Assembly: GCA_010094025.1 (NCBI GenBank)
Contig: ML991781.1
Location: 372,001 to 436,000, forward strand
Length of the DNA: 64,000 nt
Origin: Viridothelium virens
Lineage: Eukaryota; Ascomycota; Dothideomycetes; Trypetheliales; Trypetheliaceae
Direction: 5' to 3'
The position numbers were made by a program, and so were the translations under genes. How positions within the stretch are numbered: the stretch's first letter is position 1; each line of letters starts with the position of its first letter. This document shows, piece by piece, positions 23,306-34,419 of this stretch. The notes under the pieces were generated by a model, which worked only from the letters and a program-made list of their open reading frames with translations, did not search any database and was not told the DNA's origin.

Positions 23306-24313
23306 TCATCTCGAGCGCCCACAATCCCCAGCTACCATAGGGCTGGTTACTTGGAATGGGGAAAAATAACTCCAACTGGGCAATATATATAGTGATGTGA
23401 TCCAAATGCACCATAACCTGAACGTTCTCTTGCTTTCAATCTTACTTTGATTCATTTTCATTAGACTTTCCTCCGCAACAACAGCCCCCATGACCAGAGT
23501 TGGAATAGCCATGAGATAAGAGCTGTCCAATATGTGAGGAGCTCCTACTGATACAACTATGACCACCGTCCCAATCCAAATTCTTGTATATTTTGCTCCA
23601 AAGGCAAGCGGAAGAGTCAATCTACCTCTTTTCCGATCACCATCCTGGTCATAAAGATCCATAGAATGGATTGTAGTAGTTATTGCAAATGCCACACAGC
23701 TAAGCCAACGCAAGCTTTCTCGGTTGAGTTCAAGATGCTGCGTGCCAAGCGATGCTTCCACAGCTCCGGAGATGAAGCTTAGGTACCCGCCAGCATTTAT
23801 CAGGCCACGCAGCGTCCAATGATTTGATCCATTAAGATCGTTGTAACAGTAAGTGAGACTTTGAAGTATAAGACAGGGCATAAAGCCTCCGACAAGAAGC
23901 GTCATGGTGAGGACTATTGGCAAGAGAGCGTGGTAGATCATCGTAGCCTGTTGCATCGACAGGCGCCCCGAAGCTATAGGTCTCCAAGGTTTGTTGATTC
24001 TGTCTTCTTGAACGTCGTCCGAAGTCCTCTGATTTGATATGTTGAACAAAAGGAGGTTACTCCAGACCCAAAGAAACGCACGAGGAATTCGGAGTGACAT
24101 TTTGCTATGGCAAGCATTTTCTCCGAGCCGAAAAGGTCTACCGGTAGTGCTAATCAACGTAGCGCCGAGCACATTAGGGAATAAAATGCTTATGAAATCA
24201 TCGGCCGTGAATAATATCATTGTATAGATGAAGTTTAGTATTTTTGAAACAATCTTCACCTTGATAAAGGAACTCATTGTCGTCTGGAATGTAGCCATCG
24301 TAAGCAAAGACAT
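23306..24313 (-). CDS. UbiA-superfamily integral-membrane prenyltransferase or terpene cyclase
   Basis: Single exon, 335 residues from the ATG at 24313; the frame is open further upstream to a TTG at 24415, and in-frame ATGs at 24298 and 24277 are alternative starts. First aspartate-rich motif: NISNQRTSDDVQEDRINKPW at residues 91-110, followed by RPIASGRL. Second: DLYDQDGDRKRGR near 219-231. A YNDLNGS segment lies near 157-163. Both motifs bind Mg2+-diphosphate in UbiA enzymes. About seven to nine hydrophobic helices can be drawn. The FNI.NQ....EDRINKPWRP form of the first motif is the one I associate with fungal secondary-metabolism UbiA proteins, a clade that includes the fumagillin bergamotene cyclase. 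It is not the form of ubiquinone or haem biosynthesis enzymes. The product cannot be predicted. Confidence 0.85.
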   Translation of the reverse strand: MSLLTMATFQTTMSSFIKVKIVSKILNFIYTMILFTADDFISILFPNVLGATLISTTGRPFRLGENACHSKMSLRIPRAFLWVWSNLLLFNISNQRTSDDVQEDRINKPWRPIASGRLSMQQATMIYHALLPIVLTMTLLVGGFMPCLILQSLTYCYNDLNGSNHWTLRGLINAGGYLSFISGAVEASLGTQHLELNRESLRWLSCVAFAITTTIHSMDLYDQDGDRKRGRLTLPLAFGAKYTRIWIGTVVIVVSVGAPHILDSSYLMAIPTLVMGAVVAEESLMKMNQSKIESKRTFRLWCIWITSLYILPSWSYFSPFQVTSPMVAGDCGRSR

Positions 24314-26431
24314 AGGGTATTGATGTTTCCAAGTACCAAGCGACAGGTATATACGGATGAAAAATGAAAATTGCTTTGCCTTTTCTGAGACAAATGTCCC
24401 TGTTATAAGAGACAAATATTACGAGATCACACTAGCATTGGCATTCATTTCACATGGAATTGCATAGAACCTACACCGACTAGGACTTCGCCGAAATACT
24501 AAACCAGCCGAGTGCATCGGCAAAGCAAAGCACTGGAAGAATCCAGGGATTAAATCTCACCGCGTCCGTCCCTGAAACTATGATATCCCTGTATTAAGGC
24601 GCAGTCAAGCTCTGTTATCTGCATGTACTCGCCTCCAATAGGATCAACATCAACATGTGCTGATGGACGGACGATATGCCTGGTTCTACGGAAATCTCGA
24701 TGCTCAAGGATCGTTTTCTCGCCGCTTCTACATCTTATATGAACTGTTTCGCCGACTCTCGTCTAATCTGCCTCTACTCGTGTGACTGAGCGACACCAAA
24801 AGATGCGGCTGCAGACATCTGTGCCTGAATATGTCAACTTCGGGAACAGGCCCTCAACACACACATTTCCGGATTTGAGACTCCGTCATAATAATCCCAG
24901 CAAGTAGGGGCTCAGGGTACGTTCATAAACCATGAAAACAAAAAGCTGATAAATGGCCACACTCATAAACAAGCAGAGCCGTAAGGAAGTGCCATCAGAG
25001 TTGACATCAAATAAGCTCGCATTGCCGAGAGAGTCCTCATCTCAAATGGAAAAAGGAGTAAATAAAAGAAAATGTAGGTCTTTAATAGTTGAGCAGCGTG
25101 CAAATGCCACTCTCCTCGGATGAAAATCAATAGATGGGAAACAAATCCAATTAAGCTGAAAATACACAGATTTTGTGGAGTGTTCATAACCCAAGTAGAA
25201 GTGCTGTGCCGCCGAAGTCATTGGACAATATCATAAGATTGCGCGAACCACAATGAAGAAAAATGTTATCAGTATGTGTAGCTAGTCTAGTCAATACTCC
25301 CAGGCGAGTTTCGCAGAAGACAGATTTAACCAAAATTTAGGGATCACGTTGGTGGTTCAACAAGAGCGTCTTCGATAAACGCATGTATCCTTGCCTACTC
25401 TACTGCACGATATCGTATGCTATCGTATCGTACTCTACCGTATGGTGGAAAAGGGCAAGGTGCAACACGTCTTTTCCCTGCAGTCACCCAACCATCATAT
25501 TTGCGCTGAACTCGAAGAAAAACTTTTGATAACCCAGTTTTCCCGCAGGTCACCGTATCTGGAATGCGGCGTCTCACGGGCTAAAATCGAGACAAGCAGG
25601 CTACACGGAAGCTGTCGGAATGGCTCTACTCAGGCACTAAAGGGCTAGTACATAGTGAAGGCATGTGACCTCACGACTGCATACTCGCAGCCTTGGTAGC
25701 ACTCGCTTGGAGGAAGTTTGCTTTTTGCTCAATGCGAGTTCAATGCGGACTCATTGCCGATTTATCGTACCGCACTGGACGCTCCTCAGACTGGGAAAAC
25801 GCCGCTATGGGTGGATATGGTATTGGCTGCTAGGATGAGATATTGGATGTCTGGTCTCATTGTGCCGGAACTTTTAGCTGCATGCCGTATCGTACGTGCC
25901 GTGCAGAAACGGCACCTCCAACCACGAGCCGTGCCGTGATCAACCTGTTGGTGGCACAGAAAATACGTGTACGATACTCCACATACGGTACTCCCTACAT
26001 TCCCTACGCGATCCTCTCGCCCTACAGTGCCGGCGCCCTGCTCTGCTTTAAGATGCTCTACAGTGCCCATAGAATACACTGATCACCTCTTCATGCTAAA
26101 GTGGCAGAACATATGAGCTCTGGCGGCTTTAATATTGGAATTCCCGGATACTTTGGGCGATTCCCGAACGTGTCTGGGGAACTTGGATCATCATTGGGGG
26201 TAGACTTCGATTTGTCAATAAGCCACGGTTTGGGTCCTCTATCACATTGACTCATTTCTGTTGAGGGAGACTTTAATCAAAACTTCAACAAAAATATGGC
26301 TTTTTATACAGACAATATCTCAGGCTAGCAATGCTTTGTATTCCATTGAGATTCAATTCATGTATGACAGATTAGCAAAGGAAGCTTCCGTATTAGAAGA
26401 GAAGGCATAGACAAACCCAACATTTTCGCAT
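24314..26431. other. About 2.1 kb without a recognisable gene
   Basis: Gene-poor stretch between the UbiA gene and the decayed rhodopsin-domain gene. Bases 25400-26060 contain several short TATCGTA/TACGATA and CGTACTCTACCGTA words on both strands, giving a locally repetitive appearance. I could not define a repeat unit or terminal inverted repeats. No transposase frame. Confidence 0.4.
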
Positions 26432-27503
26432 TTAGTCGATTTCTGTCTCGATTTCTACAGTCCTCCGAATCCCGATGTCCCCCGAGTAAGCTGCCTCGAT
26501 GTCGGTGAGCGGTATCTGGTCATTATTTAATTCGACTTCTTCGCCATATACCCCAGTTCTCCGCATTTTGCCATCATTGGATGGCTTATATGCTGCGCGT
26601 GTTTCTTTTACACCATATTTTGAAGCTGGAGAACCTCCTGAATACAATTCTGTAACTTTCGCTCTACTTCGAATGATTTTTATAAAGCCTGGGACCATTG
26701 GAAAGCACGTACAAAGAATTATGCTGGCAATTTCTGCAAGACTGAACCATCGTTAGCCTGCAACCTTGACGTGTACAGATGCTGGTACTGGAACCATACC
26801 TCCACATGGCAATTTGTGCAACAACGTAGGTTGAGTCCAGACTGCTAAATATGCGTGTTGTGAATCCAAGGCGGCAATGGTGAATGCCAAATTACCCCAA
26901 ATCAGAGCGTGAATAGTATGATAAATGATGCCGGTTTTCGTTGGAACAAATATACGCAGGAGCTGCACTAAGAGGCACACTTTCGACGTCCAAATAAGAC
27001 ATATGTACATGAGTTCAATAATACAACTATCCTGCACGAGATTAGCAACGCAAGTCTGCAATGAGACTCAAGTGATTGGCAGTCACCTGGGCAATCGTCG
27101 AAGCATTCGCAGCAGGAACGTCCCAGATATGTCGACCAAGGCCGAACTTTCCTTGGTCTATGATCAGGGCATTGTATGCCATGAATTGCATCTATCTTGC
27201 ATGAGCGAGACTGTCAGAATTGAATGAACTCAAATGCGAACCCAAACGAGGATCGAAAGGTCTGGGGTTCGGTAGTTAGCGATGCAGGTGGAGATACCTG
27301 ATTCGAATCGACCTACAATCTTCAAAGGCAAAAGAACCTATTGCTTGCTTGGAATACAGTCTTACTACAGTAAATAACGTTGTCGATGTCATGCAAAGGA
27401 CAGCCGTTGCAACAATGGCTGGATAGAGTGAACCCGGAGGATTGTTGTAATTTGGCTCAATGCCATCAGGAGGGATGCTAGCAGGGTCAAAATTACTCGC
27501 CAT
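26432..27503 (-). pseudogene. Rhodopsin-domain (Pth11-like) integral membrane protein, internally deleted
   Basis: Recognisable pieces occur in family order on the minus strand. An N-terminal part (MASNFDPASIPPDGIEPNYNN, first helix and LYSKQAIGSFAFED) spans 27503 to about 27310. MQFMAYNALIIDQGKFGLGRHIWDVP lies near 27190-27100, then a helix SKVCLLVQLLRIFVP near 26960. The last helix region has LAEIASIILCTCFPMVPGF followed by a polar tail. The roughly 80-100 residues that normally lie between the LRIF and AEI helices, including the central Cys/Trp/Asp motifs, are missing. The frame also shifts there (near 26840-26890), and the sequence after the first exon does not join cleanly. Fungal proteins of this fold are plasma-membrane sensors or orphan GPCR-like proteins. 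I judge it non-functional, though an unusual splice form cannot be excluded. Confidence 0.6.
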
Positions 27504-28762
27504 CCAGATCAAAGGGGCTTTGCGTTTAGAAGAAAAAGTACAGTAGTGGGTTGTTTGAAATGATGTCTGGCTGGAATGAGAGTGTCCGGATATGCCTCCG
27601 TTTTCAAGGCTTTGTACCTTCGAACCTCGGCCAGGTTGTGCCGCATGTTGGGTGAATTAAAGGGCTCTGGGCTGCCACCGGGGATCTTCTTTCGAGAATG
27701 GACTAGGCCAAGTAACAATGTCGTCACATCTCACCCCGCGTACCGACAGTCCAAGCACGCGCAAATGCGTTGGGATGAAAAGTAAAAGGTTGGCACATGC
27801 TGATTTGGGAATTGTACGTGAGTGGAAAGGTAATGATCGTGGTACCGTGGTGCTGTGGGGCCAAGGCCAGTAGGCAACATCACACCACTATGCCAAGTCA
27901 AGGCGGGAGAGTCGCGCCTCACATATCCTGGCTTACGATATTTAATTTGCTTATTTCATGTAAGAGCGTTGCTTCCTTAAGGACGCTTCCGACTGTTACG
28001 ATCCAGGCTCTCTAAGGGGCTTCTAAGAGTTCCGTTGTGTTGAGCTTCCGAGTATCGTAAAGCTTGCGGTCTTGCACCTTGGCAGTCGAGAAGGTCTTGC
28101 CTGCCGGTAGGCTGAAAGGGTCATGATGTTTGGGGTATCCTTGCTGCATGTTCGATAAGGTAAGGTGTCGTAAGGTAGCCGTAGCTGCGGTAACCTGCCT
28201 GCGGCCAATCGTCGAGACAGAGTACCACTATCCTAGAGTACTCTACGTACTCTACCAAAGGCCCGATGCACGCCAGAGACCCATATTACCGCGTTGTCCC
28301 ATTCCAACTGGCCTTAGAGCAGGCATGCTTAGACGAAAGGAGCGACCAATAATTATCTTCAAAGGCAACAGTACGTAGGCGCCAGACTATGCGGGATTAT
28401 AAAAACCGATCTGCGGAATGCATGAGCCAACCATCCACCCACCCATGACTTCAGCTGTGCCTTTCGACTACACGACCAATAACTGAATACGTACACCATG
28501 CCTTTTAAGCCTGTACAAAGCCGTGAATGCGGTTATTGCCGCAGAAATTGTGGATCGATCGGAGGGGTATCATCTGCCCACTCGTTCGCAACCTGGCGGA
28601 ATCTTTTCCCTCTATGGAGTTCATGGCACATGACCGTAACGCTTCTTAGCCCTGACTCCACAACTATCAGCTACATTTATCCTGGCATTCGAAGAAAGAC
28701 ACTCGCTTCAGAGAGTGCTCTGGGAGCTTTGCTAAGATCTTGACATTTCTGAAGCAGATTCA
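27504..28762. other. Intergenic region upstream of the NRPS-like gene
   Basis: No gene recognised. It contains AGGTAAGGTGTCGTAAGGTAG-type words near 28150-28180 and a second copy of the 16-base word CTAGAGTACTCTACGT (28233-28248) also found at 14870-14885. A TATAAAA element at 28397-28403 and the tract to 28762 presumably form the promoter and leader of the NRPS-like gene. Confidence 0.45.
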
Positions 28763-31700
28763 ATGGATAATTATACTTCCGAACCATTCGGGCGACGGCT
28801 TATGCCAAAGCTTCTTGACGCTATAGCACATCGGGATCCCCACCGCACTTTTACGAGCATTGCAAACTCCGGGAAGCTTGAAGATGGCTTCACAGACATT
28901 ACATTCTCTCAGCTTGCAAAAGCCGTTGACTATCTAGCGCACCAATTCAAGTCCTTTTTCGGTACCTCTTCCCATGGCTCGGACACATTGACCTATCTTG
29001 GAGTCATCGATATACGGTATATCATGGTTTTTCATGCTGCTGTGAAGTGCGGTTACAAAGTGAGCTCGCCTACTTCAGGAAATCGTTCCAGTCTCTCGCT
29101 GACAAGTGCCAAAAAGTCTTCCTCCCATCGCCCCGCAATCCTGCTGCTATAAATATTTCCCTTATGGATCAGATCCAGAGCACAAAGTTGGTTCATTCTG
29201 AGGAAGTCCTGGCAACGATACATGGAATTTGCGATAAAAAGTCGGGGCTGAAATGTCTCCAGCTCGAAACGGTAGACGAGCTTCTCGAACACCGGGCAGA
29301 TCGTTTTGAATGGGCTCCCTCGTTCGAGCAGGCTAAAGATGATCCCATCCTGGTTCTCCACTCGTCGGGCTCAACAGGTTATCCGAAACCAATCATCTCA
29401 ACGCACAGGTCCTTCACTGTCATTGACAATGATCACAAGTTTCCTGGTGTGGCAGGTCGAATTAACAATGACTTTTCACTCTGGGATTTCAAAGTTGAGA
29501 ATGCACGTATGTACGACGCTTTCCCGCCATTTCATCTTGCTGGTTTTGCTGCTAAAGTGATGGTGCCGCTCTACTTTAATGTTTCTAACGTTTTTGGTCC
29601 TTCTTTAAGGCCACCTTCCGGTGCCTTGACCATTGAAATTATACAGACGCTTGATGTAATCGGTGCTTATCTTCCACCAGTCATTGTTGAGCAAATCTTC
29701 CGCGAACCAAATGGGCTTAGTGTTTTGAAGAGACTTCATGTGCTGTGTTATGCTGGTGGGCCTTTATCGCCAGATGTGGGAGACGAACTTGCTAAAAGCA
29801 TCACCATCTGCCAGTTCTATGGCTCCGCAGAGGTGGGACAGGTCAGACAATTAGTACCTGAGCAGGAAGACTGGTCGTACTTGGAATTCAACCCCCATAA
29901 TAGTTTGGAATTCCAGCCTGGCGATGACGACGCATTTGAGCTGGTCGTTTTTGCGGACGAGACAACCAAAGATTTCTGCGCTTTAGACCACAATGTTCCT
30001 GGAGTGAACGAATGGAGAACCAAAGACCTCTTTAAACCTCACCCAACGAAAACCGGTTTGTGGAAGTTTCATGGGCGTAAAGATGATATCATAGTCCTCT
30101 CAAGTGGTGAAAAGCTCAATCCGGTACCTATGGAGATGATTTTAAATGGCCAAGATTCTGTTACTGGTGCAATTCTGATCGGGAAAGGTCGTCATCGACC
30201 GACCCTAATGGTTGAGCCAAAGTTGGCCGATGAGGATCCAGGTACATTCATCGAGGGTATTTGGAGTGCCATTGAAAAGGGCAACGCGCTTTTTCCTTCG
30301 TTCGGTCGTGTCCTGCACTCTCATGTTATAATTGCGAAACCCGACAAGCCATTTGTTAGAGCTGGCAAAGGTACCGTTGTACGGAGATTGACAGAAGTTG
30401 CTTATGCCGACGAGATCGAGGCGCACTATGCCACATCAGGTGTCGTTCCTAGCCAAATCAGTGGAACCGAACTGGAGTTGACAGCTACTCCCTATTCGAA
30501 AGAACCTGTAATGAGGTCTGTCCGCGTACTTCTACAAAGAGTCGCTCCAGGGATTCACTTTTCGGACCAAGAGAATTTCTACGTTACCGGCCTGGACTCG
30601 CTCCAGAGCACAGAGGTGGCAAGTCTTTTGCGCGTTGAACTGGGGAAGCAGCGTCCAAAGGCTGATCTCTCTTGGCTGTCTGTGGACATCTTATATATTC
30701 ACCCTTCAGTGGAGAGCCTTAGTGACGCACTGTTAAAGTTTCTCAACAAAGGCAAGCTCCCTGAGCGGCGGCGAGATCGTGTTACGGAAATGCGATCCGT
30801 GCTAGATGGCTATACAAAATCTTTGCCTACACACGAGGCTCCCAGGAAGATCATGTCCAAGTCAAAAAATCTCACCATTGTACTGACTGGCTCTACAGGA
30901 TCGTTTGGAAAAATTCTTCTCAAGAGAATGCTAAAGTCACCAGCCATCTCCGACGTGATCTGCTTGAACCGCTCTACCGATGCTGAACAGAAATGGCAGG
31001 CTTATTGCGCTGTGTGCAATGAGAACCTCAATGAGGCTGGAAAGCAAGTTAGATTCATCACCGCAAGCTTCGGGAAACCGAAATTAGGATTGAGTGACCA
31101 AGACTTTCAGAGCCTTGCTGAAAGCGTGGATGTTATTCTCCACAACGCGTGGAAAGTGGATTTTAATCAGTCTTTGTCTTCATTCACAGATAACCTGCGG
31201 AGCGTCCGAACATTGATCGACCTCTCTTATGAAGGCAAAACGAGACCTCGAATCGTGTTCATATCAAGTATTAGTTCTTGCGGACCGTGGGGACCCGCAC
31301 ACACAGTAGAAGGACTGCAAGTACCAGAGACGCCTATCACGGACCTCAATGCGTCGATTACAGACATGGGGTATGGAGAATCAAAACAAGTCGCAGAAAA
31401 TATGCTGCATGCGGCTGCTCTCCGTTCTGGCGTTCCAATCACGGTAATACGCGCAGGTCAAATTGCGGCACCGTCATTGCCAAGCAAGGGAGGATGGCCG
31501 GGACAGGAGTTGATTCCCGGTATTGTGCAAACCTTGAAGTCGCTACGGATGGTGCCCTCTGACTACCACGAAGTTGACTGGGTACCCATTGATCACTTGG
31601 CATCCATAGTGCTAGAGCTCTCTTCCTTTCTGATCTCAACGCATCCCGAGAGCAACGCGAGTCCTACTTCAACGTCGTTAATCCTAGGCCGACTCCATGG

Positions 31701-31982
31701 ATAGAGATTGCCAGATCCATTCAAGATTTCTGCGGTCATGATACCAAGCTTGTCCCAATCTCTGAATGGGTTGACAAACTTCAAAGGTTGCTTAATGAAA
31801 GACTAGTTGACTTTCAGAAATTTCCTGCGCTAAAAACACTTAAGTTCTTCTATTTATTTGCTCATCACGGACCCATCTCACGTTATAATACTCAGAAAGC
31901 TATGGCGGCCAGTGAGACAATGGCTACGTTAGAGCCAATCTCACCTGACTGGATGAGATACTACCTCGAAGCTGGTTTGTGA
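28763..31982 (+). CDS. NRPS-like adenylate-forming reductase (A-T-R)
   Basis: Likely exons: 28763-29059, 29107-31608 and 31662-31982 (1,039 residues). It activates a carboxylic acid as the acyl-AMP, loads it on a carrier domain and releases it by NAD(P)H-dependent reduction to an aldehyde or alcohol. The adenylation domain covers residues 1 to about 480, with SSGSTGYPKP near 186, FYGSAEVGQ, and GRKDDIIVLSSGEKLNP. The carrier domain has NFYVTGLDSLQSTE with phosphopantetheine Ser near 597. The reductase domain has VLTGSTGSFGKILLKRML from about 691, NAWKVDFNQ, and YGESK (Tyr-x3-Lys) near 855, and runs to the C-terminus. There is no condensation domain. The 53-base second intron has a weak donor (GTGCTA) and removes residues usual in homologues after DHLASI; the alternative is a one-base frameshift. 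It is a core enzyme of the putative metabolite locus, tail-to-tail with the methyltransferase. Confidence 0.9.
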
Positions 31983-32252
31983 ATTGAGTTATGATTCGAG
32001 CGCCATCTATCGATTCTCACGGAGCAAATTCTTGTGAACGATGATCTGATCAAGTGCCTGGGCATGATTGTATCAAAAAATCCGCCAGAAATATGCGTGA
32101 GTCTCCTAGCTGTAATAGGGCCAGTGGATTTCTGTCATTGGCATTCATGAATTCCACTTGATCGAGCGCAGGGCGGACAAGTTGTACTTATTGGATAAGT
32201 CTAAGTGTGAACAAGTCTTGCTCCCAGTCCGAACATGCAGCACGCAGTGTAT

Positions 32253-33224
32253 CTATACGATTTTTAATGACCATTGCATCTCTTGAAGCTTGGGGTCCTT
32301 TAAAAGGCCTATTCTTAGATATTCAGGCATTGGTTTTACCTTGACCAAAAATTCGATTTCGTGCATTAAGCCTGCCTCCCGGATCGCTTCTTGCCAGAAC
32401 TGGCGCCACGACTGCGGCGAATGGCACAATGCAGGCTCAATCTCACTGACCACGGGTATTTTGCATGGTTCTTTGCTTGTCGTGCCTAGATTAAGCCCTA
32501 CCACCATTGTACCTTTTTTTGGGTTGAGAAGTTCCACCACACGGCTCACAGCACGTTTCTGCTTTGCTGCATCGAAGAGATGGAAGAAGCTGCCTGTGTG
32601 TACTATGTCCATAGATTCTTTCAGCTCCGACCAGATCTTTGCATGATCATTGAGAACGTCAGCGGCTTGGAATCGAGCCCTAAACTGATATCCATTTGGA
32701 GGCATTGATTTGAGATTTCCACGACTATCAGGTCCATCATCGAACAATTTATAAGCCAGATCGAAATAGCCGCTTTCAAGATCAACACCGATGCAATTCT
32801 TTGTATTGGCGCCATCAAAGGCGAGACGGCTGATATCCTGGCCAAAACAGCAGCCAAGGTCTAGGAATCTTGCGTCATGTTCAACCACTAAGCTCCGAAC
32901 CTGGGAATATGCTGGATGTTCGGAGAGCGTACAGAGGAGAAAGCGAAGCATGCCAATGCATGGGTAAGGATAAACCTTGTAAGCTTCTTGCTGCTAGATT
33001 CAAGACATGAGAATGTGTCGCTGTATAGAAGGACAAGGATGAGAACTTACGACTCGTGCCACATGTGATGAAATTCTAGCGTCCGGTATGCAGCTATACT
33101 CTCGAAGAAGAAGACGCCCAGACGATGGTATATTCGCATCGACGTTGACTGTGTCGACAAAAAATGACTGCAAGTAGCGCAAATCAATATGAGGCCGAGC
33201 AATAGCCTCGAAGTCTAGAGACAT
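32253..33224 (-). CDS. SAM-dependent methyltransferase (fungal secondary-metabolism type)
   Basis: Exons 33224-33051 and 32993-32253 (304 residues). The ATG at 33224 (MSLDFEAIARPHIDLRYLQ) is chosen over an upstream in-frame TTG. The intron starts GTAAGT and its junction yields ARVQQEAYKVYPYPCIGMLRF, with the YPYPC pattern common in this group. The glycine-rich SAM motif is FLDLGCCFGQDISRL near residues 102-116, followed by the acidic CIGVDLESGY (ribose contact) and DIVHTGSFFHLFD. It resembles small methyltransferases often found beside meroterpenoid or indole-diterpenoid genes. It ends 270 bases from the NRPS-like gene on the opposite strand, so it may methylate the product of that enzyme or of the UbiA enzyme. 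The acceptor (O, N or C, or a carboxyl) is not predictable. Confidence 0.88.
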
Positions 33225-33553
33225 TTGACTTGCCAAGGTCTCAACCAACTTCTAAGTTGGATCGTATAAGAGATACTCAAGACTGTCTGAGGCAAAAAAT
33301 GCTGGGGCACAGCACCAGCTCCTGAGCACGGAAACTTCAAAATTCAAAGTCATTCACGGGAACGCCGGACTTGCTTTTCTCTATGAACCGCGCCGCTCTC
33401 AAGAGCCGAGCTCACTTTCATATCTACACCCGACCAGTCATCTTCTCAAAACACAGTGCGCTAAATTGGGCTTACATACGAATTAAGCTATTGCTGCCCG
33501 AAATATGACCAGGTATGCACTGCGCCTCCTCTTTCATTCACCACTTTTGACTG

Positions 33554-34204
33554 TTGCCTGCAGCATTGCAGGCTCCCCAATCAGCTTCACGATCGCCGAC
33601 TCCTGAAGCTGCCCTTCATCGACAGGGTCGTACTCCACCAACGCCAGCTCAATTGCAAAATCATTTTCTTTCGCATCGTGTTGTCCTGGACTCAAATGGC
33701 GCTATTGCGATTGGCCTTCCATTGACGGGTGGCATTCTCATCAAGTACGTGAATGCGGTTGACCTAGAGCACCTGAGGGCATCACGTAAGGCATCTACAG
33801 CTCGTCCCAACCCAAATATTCCATCCGAAGAAGACGAGTGGTGTACGAAGCTTCGATCCCTGGCACCGGGCTGGTACCGAAGTATCAGCGACCGGTACCA
33901 AACTTTGAACGACGACCGACCCAAGACAACGACAGAGGAAGAACAGGCATCCATAGGGTATCTCGACTCACCGAGATCAGGACACGTTGTGGTTGTTAGA
34001 TGTGTAACTGGACAGATGCCTGCAGAGTGGGGTGCTTATAACAAGTGCCTCACTATGCAAGAGAGATGTGATGTAATGGAAGAATTTGGAGCGGATGTGT
34101 ACGGCACAGCAGATGAGGCAGAGGAACTGAATGGACGTCACGAAGAGAAGATGAAAAGGGAGAGAGATAAGCTTGAGGATGAATACGGCCCTTTCGAAGC
34201 TTGA
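33554..34204 (+). CDS. Conserved-looking hypothetical protein (5' end unresolved)
   Basis: A 216-codon open frame with protein-like composition but no ATG at its 5' end; the first codon of the open stretch is TTG. An upstream first exon is likely. CTGCAG and GCAG acceptors sit at 33560-33571, but the obvious candidate ATGACCAG|GTATGC near 33505 gives the wrong phase, so I leave the start open. Visible segments: a Ser/Pro/Thr-rich N-terminus, HRVVLDSNGAIAIGLPLTGG, a Trp-containing middle (EEDEWCTKLRSLAPGWY), and a highly charged C-terminal coiled coil (EELNGRHEEKMKRERDKLEDEYG). I do not recognise the family. It is head-to-head with the methyltransferase. Confidence 0.5.
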   Translation: MPAALQAPQSASRSPTPEAALHRQGRTPPTPAQLQNHFLSHRVVLDSNGAIAIGLPLTGGILIKYVNAVDLEHLRASRKASTARPNPNIPSEEDEWCTKLRSLAPGWYRSISDRYQTLNDDRPKTTTEEEQASIGYLDSPRSGHVVVVRCVTGQMPAEWGAYNKCLTMQERCDVMEEFGADVYGTADEAEELNGRHEEKMKRERDKLEDEYGPFEA

Positions 34205-34419
34205 GATACAGTCCGTATCGAAATTCAAAATTATGTGAGGCCCGAGGAATATGGCGCTAGAAAATTCGTAGCAGGGTTTCGGCATAAAGTTGTGTCCCGC
34301 TTGGGGATGTGCGTCATTCTAGACCCATAGATCCATGAATGTTTTTGCGGGGCAATTTTTAAGATGGGCGAACGTGAACTTCCCTCTCCTCGGCTGGACT
34401 CTTCTGCAGTACCACGCAA

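Noticed and set aside
24314-28762. A transposon occupying the gene-poor stretch
   Set aside because: No transposase, reverse transcriptase, terminal repeats or target-site duplication could be identified; only scattered short words.
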